Positions 7,677 through 16,659 are shown, counted from the first letter of the stretch. The stretch: DNA of 64,000 nt from BM520 sp964474455 (GCA_964474455.1 CAYYSU010000004.1:22760-86759), one strand, 5' to 3'. Translations and numbers: made by a program. Notes: generated from the sequence alone by a model not told the origin.

Positions 7677-9251
7677 TTAATACTTAGATAGAAATTGTGA
7701 AAGGCCTATTTGAGTGTTAGAAATATTCAGTTTCTTTCTCAATCGGGTTCGTGCCACCTCCAGAGAAGAGACACTCTGTCCGGTAATTGCAGATATCTCT
7801 TTCGTTGACATATCCATTCGCAGGAAAGCACAAAGACGCTTTTCTCCCACTGTAAGGTCAGGGAAATCGCGTTGCAAATCATCATAAAACGAATCATGAA
7901 CATCCTTAAAACGAATTTCAAACTCTTCCCACACATTATTATCAATATTCGACCTCAGGTCAGTGATAACCTGCTGAATAACATGTTGATTCTCCTTCTT
8001 GAGGTTCTTTCGCAGACCAATAAGTTTATCAGATATGCACTCTATCAGTTCGTTTTTTTTCAACAGATAGAGCATATTGGCTGTTAACTCCCTGTTTTTA
8101 TGATCCAACTCCTCAACCAAAAGTTTTTTTTCAAGTTGAGTACGTTTATTTTTTCCTTTTTGGTTTCTGAATAACAAAAACAATATTGCCAGCGCAGCCA
8201 GTAAGCCGCAGCCAATAATATAATATCTCAATCGACGTTGGTAGTTTATTTCATCGGATTTTTTCTGTTCCTTCTCGTACATGTGTTGCAGTTCCAGGCT
8301 GGTTACAATCCTCGACAACTCATCCTTGTTTGTTCTCTCCATCATTTCAGTGTACTCCAGGTGATGAGAATACGCTTTTTCATATTCTCCCAGGCTTTCG
8401 TACACCCTGCTAAGCATTTTGAGGCAACTCGCAGCATAATCCCAGGATTCCTGCTCCCGGCTTATATCAAGTGCTACAGAAAGTGGTTTAATGGCATCAC
8501 TCCATTGCTCTTGCCGGATATAGTAACTACCAATAAACTGGTATCCCGAAGCCACACCTGTTTCATCGCCCAGATCCCTTTTCAGATTTATCCGCTTATG
8601 GAAATAGTCCAAAGCTTTGGGATTATTCATATGATTATATGTAATACCTATATTTCCATAATTATTACTTATCCAGTCTTTATTATTCAATTTTTGATTT
8701 ATTTCCAACGACATAAAAAAATATTCCAGCGCGATATTGTACTGCTCCTTATTGAGAGAAACCATTCCTATATTATTATAGTTGGCCGCCAAGAGGTTCT
8801 CATTACTATTTTTTCTGTTCAACTCAATGGCATCCAGGAGGTATTCTTCAGCAATATTGTAATCTTTCAGTGAGATATATACTGTGGCAATATAGTTCTT
8901 AGCAGTGGCAATAATTTTTTCATCACCATATTCTTCACCAATACTCAATGCATTAAAATAGTACTCTACAGCTTTTATTTCGTTACCAACTCCAAAGAGA
9001 ATTTTCCCATAATTGATATATGTATCGGCCAATCCATTATAATCATCCAATTGCCTGGCAATTTTCATTGCCTGCTCGAGATACTCCACAGCTTTTTGAG
9101 GGTTTGAATATACTTTTTGGCGGGATACTTCATTCAGGATACGTACTTTAGAAGTATCGTCGGGCAGCATCTCAGGAGATATGGCAAGTTCATTCTGTGC
9201 TGAAGCCAGATAAAAAAACACCATAAAGAATACTGTTATGAAATACCTCAT
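7677..9251 (-). CDS. Membrane-anchored TPR regulator with C-terminal LuxR-like HTH
   Basis: A 524-residue protein with a signal peptide (ASA followed by Gln19) and about seven tetratricopeptide repeats across residues 35-315 (for example AVEYYFNALSIGEEYGD, NNIGMVSLNKEQYNIAL). One transmembrane segment follows at about 343-361, then a coiled coil. A C-terminal helix-turn-helix (VGEKRLCAFLRMDMSTKEIS, then SLEVARTRLRKKL) resembles LuxR/GerE domains. The layout puts the TPRs in the periplasm and the HTH in the cytoplasm, suggesting a one-component membrane-bound transcription factor. This architecture is common in Bacteroidota but seldom studied. Targets are unknown; neighbours are a receiver protein and meaB. 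Confidence 0.85.
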   Translation of the reverse strand: MRYFITVFFMVFFYLASAQNELAISPEMLPDDTSKVRILNEVSRQKVYSNPQKAVEYLEQAMKIARQLDDYNGLADTYINYGKILFGVGNEIKAVEYYFNALSIGEEYGDEKIIATAKNYIATVYISLKDYNIAEEYLLDAIELNRKNSNENLLAANYNNIGMVSLNKEQYNIALEYFFMSLEINQKLNNKDWISNNYGNIGITYNHMNNPKALDYFHKRINLKRDLGDETGVASGYQFIGSYYIRQEQWSDAIKPLSVALDISREQESWDYAASCLKMLSRVYESLGEYEKAYSHHLEYTEMMERTNKDELSRIVTSLELQHMYEKEQKKSDEINYQRRLRYYIIGCGLLAALAILFLLFRNQKGKNKRTQLEKKLLVEELDHKNRELTANMLYLLKKNELIECISDKLIGLRKNLKKENQHVIQQVITDLRSNIDNNVWEEFEIRFKDVHDSFYDDLQRDFPDLTVGEKRLCAFLRMDMSTKEISAITGQSVSSLEVARTRLRKKLNISNTQIGLSQFLSKY

Positions 9252-9304
9252 TTTCTTGTTTTAATGTGTGATCGGGAAATCGGGTACAATATACAAAAAA
9301 GCAT

Positions 9305-9312
9305 TAACTTTG
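9305..9312 (+). promoter_or_regulatory. -7 box (TAACTTTG) of tRNA-Pro
   Basis: Exact TAnnTTTG match, 45 bases before the mature tRNA 5' end. No clear TTTG -33 partner is visible. Confidence 0.55.
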
Positions 9313-9357
9313 CGCTAGCATAGATCATCATAACAGTTTTAGATCATTGCAATACCT

Positions 9358-9431
9358 CGGGATGTAGCGCAGCCCGGTAGCGCGCTTCGTTCGGGACGAA
9401 GAAGTCGTAGGTTCGAATCCTATCATCCCGA
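9358..9431 (+). tRNA. tRNA-Pro, anticodon CGG
   Basis: A full cloverleaf can be folded by eye. The acceptor stem CGGGATG (9358-9364) pairs with CATCCCG (9424-9430), with discriminator A at 9431. The D arm contains AGCCCGGTAGC. The anticodon stem CTTCG/CGAAG closes the seven-base loop TTCGGGA, with anticodon CGG at 9392-9394 reading codon CCG. The T arm has GGTTCGAATCC. CCA is not encoded and must be added after transcription. It has its own promoter box upstream and a strong terminator directly downstream. Confidence 0.97.
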
Positions 9432-9437
9432 CTAACG

Positions 9438-9466
9438 GCCCCTCAGGCATCGCTGGGGGGCTTTTT
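9438..9466 (+). terminator. Rho-independent terminator of tRNA-Pro
   Basis: GCCCCTCAG (9438-9446) pairs with CTGGGGGGC (9453-9461, one T-G wobble) around a six-base loop, followed by TTTTT at 9462-9466. Confidence 0.88.
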
Positions 9467-9528
9467 AATTCGACGTATTATTCCTTGTTCGGTATTAATC
9501 ATTTAAAGTAAGGATCAGGTACCAGCAT

Positions 9529-9569
9529 AAAAAAAACAGGGAGCGTCTTTGGGGAAAAGACGTCCCTGT
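9529..9569 (-). terminator. Terminator of the sigma/anti-sigma/PKD operon
   Basis: On the minus strand ACAGGGACGTCTT pairs with AAGACGCTCCCTGT (one bulged base) and is followed by a run of eight T. It lies 23 bases after the stop codon of the PKD protein. Confidence 0.88.
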
Positions 9570-9591
9570 GCCTAGCTTATTAACCAAAATT

Positions 9592-11877
9592 CTAATCCCT
9601 AATAAACTTTGAAACGAATGTTTCGCTGCCAGCAGGAGTTATAATTTTCAAAACATAAATTCCGGACGGAAGATCTTCAACAGGAATTGAATGCCCGTTC
9701 AATCCTCTTTTAACAGTATAATTTTCTTCATATACTATCTGACCGGAATAATTAAGAACTCTTATAATTGCTCTATTATTACCTTTAGACTCAAAAGAGA
9801 TGTTAAGGGTTGCTTGTGTAGGTACGGGAAATAAAAATATTTTAGAAAACATCTTTTCATTATAATTATCTATGCCAGTAACATCCGTATCAAAGATCTC
9901 TATTTCAACATCTTCAACGGCAGGCACCGACTCTGTAAGACAAATATTTGAGGGCAAAGAAAAGTCACCTGTCGATTCAGCAACAACATAATAACACTGC
10001 AACGCGATATTCTCAAATCTAAAAAACCCAAACTCATCTGTTACCTCATACATCAGGGCATCTTCATCTTCATTATAGAGGAGAATATTTACAGGATCAT
10101 AATTCCGGGTTCCTGGTGTTTTAAAAATAATTCTTCCATGGATACTTCCCGAGCCAACTCCCATATTTTCCTGATCAACCAATACTGTATTACAATCAAA
10201 AATATCTGAGTGGACATCAATAAAGTCTGCATCCTGCCATTTCAAGGTTGAGGGGTGATAAACCGGGAAGTAGAGGCCGTAATGTGAGCTGTTGTTTTTG
10301 AGGTTGGCTTTAATAATATATTCACCTTCAAGCAGCCAGGTAAAATAGTAATATCCATATTCAAAAAATGCCATTGTATCCACAAGGTAAAGGCCTGTAC
10401 TATGCTTACGATAGATATAAGCAATAGCTGTATCTCCTTCGTGTATAGGGTTATTAATGGGAAAGTCATCTTTAAACAGATAACCACCAATATTACGATA
10501 TACTGGTGTTTCAATGGTTGTGCAAACCGTTACATCACAATACCCAAACTGATCTTTGATATTCAGGCACACATCATAGGTTCCTCCAACATCATAAACA
10601 TGGTTTGTTTCCCAATTTATCACCTCTTCACCGTCACCAAAAGACCACGTTGTTTCGCCGGGAAATTGTATAGTGCTGTTATTTGTAAAATAGAAATGAT
10701 TTCTGCGACTCGACAGGCTGTCGAGCAGATAAGAAAACTCCGCTTTACAATCAGGATGGTAATCCACCTCAACAATACGTGTAACAGAGGATGTACAGTT
10801 GTTGGCGGTATCTTCAACAGAGAGAGTAACATTATACAATCCGTTCAGGCTATATTCATGCGAAGGATTTTGTTCCTCAGAGCTGGAACCGTCGCCAAAG
10901 TCCCAGTGCCAGAATGCAATATCTCCATTTGACATATCAAAGAAAGAGTATCTGAAAGGGTTGGTGCTATCGGACATGATAGCATACCATGCCTCACAGG
11001 GTTCCAGAGTATCAGAGACAATAACCTCATCCTGATATGAGTCGGTACAGAAGTATGAATCTTCGCTTGAGACGGTAACGGTATAGCTACCTTCCTTTGG
11101 GAATGTATGAATCACAAAATCTCCCATTCCTGTGGAGCCATCGCCAAAATCCCACTCAAAAACTGTGGGATACGGACTCTCAGTATAGGCCTGAAATCCA
11201 GCAGTAAGGCCGCTAAAATATACCGGCTCGAATGTCACACCGCAGTCATGGTTCATAACACTATCAATTACTATTTCCTGACATACAGTGTCGTAGCATG
11301 TTCCGTCGTTACGGGCAATACTATGACAAACCTTAAAGGTTCCTGAACTTTTAAACGTATGTAAAATATTCTTCTCATCACTAGATGTACCATCACCAAA
11401 ATCCCAGAAAAAGAGATCACCCTCACCGTGCGACTGATCTGTAAAGAAATATGAGTATGATTTAAAGCAGTTGGTAATAACTGACTGGTAGGTAAAATCA
11501 GCCTGACAAATAAGTGCGCTCTCATCACAAACAGGGATAGAGAAATGCACATGAGAATCATTTTCAGAGAATATCTTCTCAAACCCAACCAATACACCAT
11601 TACAATCCTCTATTTCTATAAAAACAACGCCCACTTTAACCTCTTTAGGTATTTCAATAGCATCAAATACAAATCCATCATTATTGGTATGTAATTCCGC
11701 ATAATATCCGGGGAAAACATTTGTTTTGTCAATAGATATGAAAACTTCTCTATCGCCGAGAGGCACATGAGAATGCTCTTCAAAAACATTTCCGGAGATC
11801 AGGAGTGTATAGTTGTCGGCAGCGAATATCAGCAGCGAAAAGAGCAATGTAAAACAGATTAATATATATCTTTTCAT
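9592..11877 (-). CDS. Secreted PKD-domain protein with type IX sorting domain
   Basis: A 761-residue exported protein: signal peptide (cleavage near ALFAAD, residues 1-19), a short beta domain, then four PKD-type repeats at about 125-460. Each repeat carries the hallmark W-D/S-FGDG core (WDFGDGTSS, WDFGDGSTG, WDFGDGSSS, WSFGDGEEV). Two further beta modules follow, then a C-terminal T9SS sorting domain (about 680-761; LFPVPTQATLNI, then LPSGIYVLKI and a final VSKFIRD). Many Cys pairs fit an extracellular location. No catalytic motif is seen; a surface adhesin or scaffold is likely. It is the last gene of an operon behind an ECF sigma factor and a trans-envelope anti-sigma candidate, 8 bases after the latter. 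Confidence 0.88.
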   Translation of the reverse strand: MKRYILICFTLLFSLLIFAADNYTLLISGNVFEEHSHVPLGDREVFISIDKTNVFPGYYAELHTNNDGFVFDAIEIPKEVKVGVVFIEIEDCNGVLVGFEKIFSENDSHVHFSIPVCDESALICQADFTYQSVITNCFKSYSYFFTDQSHGEGDLFFWDFGDGTSSDEKNILHTFKSSGTFKVCHSIARNDGTCYDTVCQEIVIDSVMNHDCGVTFEPVYFSGLTAGFQAYTESPYPTVFEWDFGDGSTGMGDFVIHTFPKEGSYTVTVSSEDSYFCTDSYQDEVIVSDTLEPCEAWYAIMSDSTNPFRYSFFDMSNGDIAFWHWDFGDGSSSEEQNPSHEYSLNGLYNVTLSVEDTANNCTSSVTRIVEVDYHPDCKAEFSYLLDSLSSRRNHFYFTNNSTIQFPGETTWSFGDGEEVINWETNHVYDVGGTYDVCLNIKDQFGYCDVTVCTTIETPVYRNIGGYLFKDDFPINNPIHEGDTAIAYIYRKHSTGLYLVDTMAFFEYGYYYFTWLLEGEYIIKANLKNNSSHYGLYFPVYHPSTLKWQDADFIDVHSDIFDCNTVLVDQENMGVGSGSIHGRIIFKTPGTRNYDPVNILLYNEDEDALMYEVTDEFGFFRFENIALQCYYVVAESTGDFSLPSNICLTESVPAVEDVEIEIFDTDVTGIDNYNEKMFSKIFLFPVPTQATLNISFESKGNNRAIIRVLNYSGQIVYEENYTVKRGLNGHSIPVEDLPSGIYVLKIITPAGSETFVSKFIRD

Positions 11878-11885
11878 ATCAATAA

Positions 11886-13325
11886 TTAGAACTTGTACAT
11901 AAGGCCTATTCTTGCACCAAGGGAATAGGGTGAACTTACATCATTAATATTACCGGAAAAAACAGGATTTATATAATAATTATATGTTGGCTCCAGTGAA
12001 AGCCTCAAATTCTTAGAGAAACGGTAGTGCAATGCCATAGAAGCCCTTAGTTGAATATTAGTTCTTATCCATGAGTCAGAATTATTCTTCACCTCACTCA
12101 TATAAATATCATTTCCAACGGGCACTTCAGGATTAGGGTTATTCTCTTTTATCAGGATATTAAATACGGGACCGGCAGTAAAGTCAAAAGAGAAGTTACC
12201 AATTCCAGCCACTGTGTATCCAACCATAAACGGCAATTGAAGGTAGCTATAATAGGCATCTGTAACTCTTCGTTCCGAAACATTCACGGAGTCATATACT
12301 CCTTCTATCTTCAAATTAAAGATAACCGAGTCAGGGTTATTAGGATCAATGGTAAATGATTCTACGGTGTACATATACCCAAGACTGTCGACACGCTGGT
12401 AGTTAAGGTCATATTCACCCTGGTCGCCATATCTCGCAATTTGCAGGCCACTACGCAGAATAAAACCTGATTTGTTATAATAAAAATCAATTCCATACCC
12501 CATGCCGGAGTTTCTCTTATCCCTGCTATAAAAGAGATATTCCGGACCTGCTGAGGCGCCAACACACAGGTATGATGGCTTTTGTGAAAATCGGTGCCAC
12601 GGTGTCAGGTCAGAAATTTGCGTTATATTGGTTTCTGTTTTACTATCAGAATAATAGTGCTGCTCTTCAAGAGAATTATAAGCCGTGGAAGACCATTGGT
12701 TTTCTTTCATCTGCATACGATACAGAGGGAAATCAAAACGTTGAGATGAAGTTTTCGCAGAAGCCATTTCCAAGATTACCTCAAGAGGTAACTCTATTTC
12801 AGGTTTTTCAGAAAAAGCTAATACAGAATAATCCTCTCTTTTCTCCTCAACGGGGTCAGAAGTAATCTGTAGATCAACGACATTAACCTCACTATTATTA
12901 ACACTTTCTCCCATTACAGAAATATCTGCTTTAGCAATATCGTTCTCTCCGAATAGGTTATTTCCGCTATCTTCAGTAACCAATAACCCTTCATAGGAAG
13001 GATCGTTTTGCATCATATCCCCACTTTGTGCATTAATATCCTCAGCTAACAAATCATTTTGGGATAAAATATTCAAAGATGCAGTATTTGTTGGTTTGGG
13101 AACTCTTTCCGGCAAGTCGCTCACTAACCATAATAATCCTGAAGCAAAAATCAGGAGTACAACAACAGTGACCCACTTGCGGCTGCGAGTCCAAAAGCTG
13201 TTATACAACCCTTGCTGAGCAAGCGATGCATTCACCTGTGACCAGACCTTATCAGAAGGAGTTCCGGAGAACCCTTTCAGTTTGTCTTTAAACAGATTAT
13301 CGATGTTAATCTTCTCCTGATTCAT
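11886..13325 (-). CDS. Anti-sigma/outer-membrane barrel fusion, candidate trans-envelope regulator
   Basis: A 479-residue protein with no cleavable signal. Residues 1-47 are a polar cytoplasmic segment (LFKDKLKGFS, then SDKVWSQVNASL). One transmembrane helix spans about 51-68. An acidic, low-complexity linker of about 180 residues follows, and residues 250-479 are a predicted beta-barrel with a final aromatic Phe (LGARIGLMYKF), as in outer-membrane proteins. The gene starts one base after the ECF sigma stop. The architecture matches what I recall of dual-membrane-spanning anti-sigma proteins of Bacteroides: an N-terminal sigma-binding piece, inner-membrane helix and outer-membrane barrel in one chain. 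Sigma binding is inferred from position and architecture. Confidence 0.78.
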   Translation of the reverse strand: MNQEKINIDNLFKDKLKGFSGTPSDKVWSQVNASLAQQGLYNSFWTRSRKWVTVVVLLIFASGLLWLVSDLPERVPKPTNTASLNILSQNDLLAEDINAQSGDMMQNDPSYEGLLVTEDSGNNLFGENDIAKADISVMGESVNNSEVNVVDLQITSDPVEEKREDYSVLAFSEKPEIELPLEVILEMASAKTSSQRFDFPLYRMQMKENQWSSTAYNSLEEQHYYSDSKTETNITQISDLTPWHRFSQKPSYLCVGASAGPEYLFYSRDKRNSGMGYGIDFYYNKSGFILRSGLQIARYGDQGEYDLNYQRVDSLGYMYTVESFTIDPNNPDSVIFNLKIEGVYDSVNVSERRVTDAYYSYLQLPFMVGYTVAGIGNFSFDFTAGPVFNILIKENNPNPEVPVGNDIYMSEVKNNSDSWIRTNIQLRASMALHYRFSKNLRLSLEPTYNYYINPVFSGNINDVSSPYSLGARIGLMYKF

Positions 13326-13326
13326 T

Positions 13327-13896
13327 TTATTCTAGTACCTTATTATATGTTGAAGTTGCCTTATTAATTTTGTTCTTTAAATATTTTCGCGCCTTTGAAA
13401 GTTGTGATTTCGATGTGTTTTCGGATATCTCAAGAATATCAGCTATTTCTTTATGAGAATACCCTTCAAAAACATATAGATTGAATACTGTTTTATACCC
13501 AGGAGGCAGTTCCTGTATTATCTTCATAAGATCTTCGGTGCTAAAGGGATATTCTTTATTATCGACCACCTCATCAGTGGCAAAAACAACAAACTCCTCT
13601 ACTTCATCAACATCTGCATGAAAATAGTGCTTAAGGTTATTTCTGTTGTGGTTAAGGGCGGTATTAATCATTATGCGTTTAATCCATCCCTCGAAAGAGC
13701 CTTTAAAGCTGAAGGAGGATATATTCTGGAATACCTTTACGAAACCTTCCTGAAGGATATCTTCAGCCTCTGAGTTGTTGCGGGCATACCTCATACATAC
13801 ACCCATCATTACACTGCTGTAACGATTATACAACTGAAGAAAAGCCCGTTTTTTCCCTTTCAGACAATCTTCAACTATTTTGTTTTCAGAGATCAT
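13327..13896 (-). CDS. ECF RNA polymerase sigma factor
   Basis: Sigma-70 family, extracytoplasmic-function type, 189 residues. Region 2 occupies about 20-90 (LYNRYSSVMMGVCMRYARNN, AEDILQEGFVKVF, SFEGWIKRIMINTALN). Region 4 occupies about 125-180 (LPPGYKTVFNLYVFEGYSHK, then IADILEISENTSKSQLSKAR). It is the first gene of the three-gene operon, and its partner is probably the adjacent membrane-spanning protein. Promoter targets cannot be told from this window, but autoregulation and control of the PKD cargo are natural guesses. Confidence 0.94.
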   Translation of the reverse strand: MISENKIVEDCLKGKKRAFLQLYNRYSSVMMGVCMRYARNNSEAEDILQEGFVKVFQNISSFSFKGSFEGWIKRIMINTALNHNRNNLKHYFHADVDEVEEFVVFATDEVVDNKEYPFSTEDLMKIIQELPPGYKTVFNLYVFEGYSHKEIADILEISENTSKSQLSKARKYLKNKINKATSTYNKVLE

Positions 13897-14009
13897 TGTA
13901 TGTGCCCGCCTGATTTTTATTCAACCAACTATTTCAGGCCGTTTGCTAAATTATAAAAAAGGAGGTCTTAAAAAATTGATAACTGCATTTAAAACAGACT
14001 TTATTGCAT

Positions 14010-14042
14010 AAAAAAAGCCACCCCTAAGATAAAGAGGTGGCC
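14010..14042 (-). terminator. Terminator of the FKBP gene
   Basis: On the minus strand GCCACC (paired with GGTGGC, arms 14036-14041 and 14017-14022) is followed by seven T. It lies 24 bases past the FKBP stop codon. Confidence 0.82.
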
Positions 14043-14065
14043 GGAAGATATCAGAAATATACTGA

Positions 14066-14791
14066 TTATGCTTTTTCCACAGATATAAGTTCAACACGTA
14101 TTACAAGAGTAACACCAGGGGGAACAATCTGAGATTTTCCATCTTCACCAAAACCCAGAGAAGAGGGGATATAGAATTCATATATAGAACCCGGAGACAT
14201 CATCTGGAGGCCATCACGCAGACCGGGAACAGTGTTGTCAATCATAATGTTCACAGGTCCTGAACCATAAGATTCACCATAAACAGGGAGGTCAAATTTA
14301 CCATCTTTTTCTGCAACGTAAGTGCCACGGTAGTGAAGAGTAACGCTGTCGCCTAGGACTGCTTTCTTACCTTTGCCATCTTTGATAGCTTTGTACTGCA
14401 TTCCGTTAGGCAGCGTAAAAACGCCTTCCTGATTTTTCATCTGACTAAGGAATGCTGCTCCAATTTGCTTGTTCTTAAGAGAAGTTTCCTTAACAACGGC
14501 CTGTTGTTTTATCTCCAGCTCTTTATTAAATCCGGCAACAATAACATTACGAATTGAATCAGGAATAAGATGAGTTTCATTTAGAGCATCTTCAATCCCT
14601 TTATAAATAGCTGCAGGGTTCACTTGGTAACTCTGCCCCAAAAGATTTTTACCATAATCCTGGCCAATGATATAACTAATGGTATCAACCTCATTGTCGA
14701 GGGCTACAGTGCTGCTGTCAACGTTATTACATGCTGTAAAAGCCATTGAAAAAACAAAGGCAGCAATAATGATCAAGTTTTTAAGTTTCAT
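14066..14791 (-). CDS. FKBP-type peptidyl-prolyl isomerase lipoprotein
   Basis: A 241-residue envelope folding catalyst that interconverts cis and trans prolyl bonds. The signal ends at lipobox FTAC with Cys21. An N-terminal helical dimerisation-like domain (about 30-130, with YIIGQDYGKNL) precedes the FKBP domain (145-241; DSVTLHYRGTYV, TVPGLRDGLQMM, GFGEDGKSQIVPP). The architecture resembles FkpA/Mip proteins. It is monocistronic with its own terminator, divergent from the nitroreductase gene, with a TAnnTTTG box at 14849-14856. Confidence 0.92.
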   Translation of the reverse strand: MKLKNLIIIAAFVFSMAFTACNNVDSSTVALDNEVDTISYIIGQDYGKNLLGQSYQVNPAAIYKGIEDALNETHLIPDSIRNVIVAGFNKELEIKQQAVVKETSLKNKQIGAAFLSQMKNQEGVFTLPNGMQYKAIKDGKGKKAVLGDSVTLHYRGTYVAEKDGKFDLPVYGESYGSGPVNIMIDNTVPGLRDGLQMMSPGSIYEFYIPSSLGFGEDGKSQIVPPGVTLVIRVELISVEKA

Positions 14792-14848
14792 ATTCTTAAC
14801 GATTTTAATGTTTTTGGAATTTAACTATATTCAGTACTTCAAAGAGTG

Positions 14849-14856
14849 CAAATTTA
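14849..14856 (-). promoter_or_regulatory. -7 box (TAAATTTG) of the FKBP gene
   Basis: Minus-strand match to TAnnTTTG, 57 bases before the start codon, within the 261-base divergent region shared with the nitroreductase gene. Confidence 0.5.
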
Positions 14857-15001
14857 TAATTTTTTTTTGCATAGTGAAAAAACTTATTTCTAAAACATGA
14901 TTTTAACTGTTGTTAACACCTTTTAACACTGTTATTAAAAAATTTAGGCGCTCTATGAACTGTAATTGCTTATGTATGTTAATATAACAATTTAATAAAA
15001 G

Positions 15002-15009
15002 TATATTTG
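15002..15009 (+). promoter_or_regulatory. -7 box (TATATTTG) of the nitroreductase gene
   Basis: Exact TAnnTTTG match, 43 bases before the ATG at 15053. Confidence 0.55.
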
Positions 15010-15052
15010 TATGACGCAAAAGGTGTCATTAACGTAAATAAACACGAGTAAT

Positions 15053-15655
15053 ATGAAAATAAAAAAAGAAATTTTAACTGAATATCCTGTTTTGGAACAT
15101 ATACGAAACAGATGGAGCCCCAGAGCCTTTGATGAAAAAATTCCTGAAGAGGAGATATTACGACGGATGTTTGAAGCAGCCCGCAGAGCACCATCGGCAT
15201 TCAACGTTCAGCCGTGGTCTTTTATATTAGGGATAAAAGGATCTGAAACATATAATAATATCCTCAACTCTCTTATAGATTTCAATAAAGAGTGGGCGAA
15301 ATCATCTCCATTATTAATGGTAGTGCTCGGGCGTAAGATTAATGATGATGGTAATCACAACAGTACAGCCGAATATGATACCGGTCAAGCCGTAATGTCA
15401 TTGACAATTGAAGGTATGAGTCACGGTGTTTTTTGCCATCAGATGACCGGAGTTGACAAGGAATCCATAAAAGATTCCCTTTCTGTTAAAGACTACAACG
15501 AAGTAATATCTGTAGTTGCCATTGGCTACCCCGGAGACATTGATAGGATTCCTGAATCGATGCATGAAATGGAGAAAGAGGTTAAAAGTCGTAAAGATTT
15601 CAATAACTTTGTATTCACAAAAAAAGATGGTAATCCTTATGGGTTATTCAAATAA
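15053..15655 (+). CDS. Nitroreductase family protein
   Basis: FMN-dependent NAD(P)H oxidoreductase of the nitroreductase fold, 200 residues. Diagnostic features are the N-terminal RNRWSPRAFDEKI and the FMN-phosphate loop ARRAPSAFNVQPWSF. Also typical are the central GQAVMSLTIEGMSHGVFCHQ helix and a C-terminal GYPGDIDRIPE segment. The natural substrate is not predictable. It is followed after 7 bases by the M28 peptidase/cyclase gene, so the two may be one transcript. Confidence 0.9.
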   Translation: MKIKKEILTEYPVLEHIRNRWSPRAFDEKIPEEEILRRMFEAARRAPSAFNVQPWSFILGIKGSETYNNILNSLIDFNKEWAKSSPLLMVVLGRKINDDGNHNSTAEYDTGQAVMSLTIEGMSHGVFCHQMTGVDKESIKDSLSVKDYNEVISVVAIGYPGDIDRIPESMHEMEKEVKSRKDFNNFVFTKKDGNPYGLFK

Positions 15656-15662
15656 CTAAATC

Positions 15663-16652
15663 ATGAGAAAGTTATTAGCATTAATAATTATAGCTTTTAC
15701 TTTTGTGGGTTGTGGCAGCCTGGGGACAAAAAAGGATGACGTTGCAGAGCAAGAGCCAAAGAAGCAGGTTGTGATACCCCCGTTTAATTCTGACTCGGCC
15801 TACCGTTATGTGGAGGAGCAGGTAGCATTCGGCCCCCGGGTTCCGGGTTCACAAGCTCAAAAAGATTGCGCCGCATATCTGGCTGAGAAGCTGAAAAGCT
15901 TTGGTGCGGTAGTTACAGAACAGACCTTTCAGATGCGCGCATATAATGGTGAGATTCTCGATGGTATAAATATCATCGGCGCCATAAATCCTGATGCCGA
16001 CCGTCGGATTATCCTCAGCGCGCACTGGGATTCACGGCCTTATGCTGATCACGACCCCGATACAACCTTACATCGCACTCCCATCGATGGTGCCAACGAC
16101 GGAGCCAGCGGTGTGGGAGTACTGCTGGAGTGCGCCAGAGCCATGCAACACTCTCTTCCCGAGGTTGGTGTTGATATAATCCTCTTCGATCTGGAAGACT
16201 ATGGCCCACCTGACGATGCACAAAATGAAGATGGTGGTGAGAGCTGGGGGCTGGGATCACAATATTGGGCAAAAAATCCGCATGTGTATAATTACCGTGC
16301 CGCCTATGGTATCCTGCTCGATATGGTTGGTGCACCGGATGCCGTATTCCCAATGGAAGGATTCTCTGTTTACTATGCACCTCACATCGTCCGCAAGGTA
16401 TGGAATAAAGCCCGAAGCCTTGGGTACGAAAGTTATTTCCCTCAGCAACAGGGCACTTATGTCAACGACGACCACCTATATGTAAACAAATACGCCAACA
16501 TTCCAATGATCGATATCATACACCAGGATCTGGCCTCTTCAAACAATGCATTTTTTGAGCACTGGCACACGGTAAAAGACAACATGGAAGCAATAGACAA
16601 AGTGCCGTTGGGCGTTGTTGGTGAGGTTGTCATGGCGGTGGTGTATGAATGA
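15663..16652 (+). CDS. M28-family lipoprotein, glutaminyl-peptide cyclotransferase type
   Basis: A 329-residue zinc hydrolase-fold lipoprotein (lipobox FVGC, Cys17). Metal-site motifs of the M28/glutaminyl-cyclase group are present: SAHWDSRPYAD (His and Asp), GANDGASGVGVLLE (bridging Asp), LFDLEDYG (catalytic Glu and Asp), and IDIIHQ near the C terminus. The spacing and the LFDLEDYG and FFEHWHTVKDN blocks resemble glutaminyl cyclase more than aminopeptidase. Such enzymes turn N-terminal Gln into pyroglutamate. At least eight exported proteins in this window begin with Gln after signal-peptide cleavage, which fits that role. An aminopeptidase function cannot be ruled out. Confidence 0.85.
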   Translation: MRKLLALIIIAFTFVGCGSLGTKKDDVAEQEPKKQVVIPPFNSDSAYRYVEEQVAFGPRVPGSQAQKDCAAYLAEKLKSFGAVVTEQTFQMRAYNGEILDGINIIGAINPDADRRIILSAHWDSRPYADHDPDTTLHRTPIDGANDGASGVGVLLECARAMQHSLPEVGVDIILFDLEDYGPPDDAQNEDGGESWGLGSQYWAKNPHVYNYRAAYGILLDMVGAPDAVFPMEGFSVYYAPHIVRKVWNKARSLGYESYFPQQQGTYVNDDHLYVNKYANIPMIDIIHQDLASSNNAFFEHWHTVKDNMEAIDKVPLGVVGEVVMAVVYE

Positions 16653-16659
16653 TAGGCAA

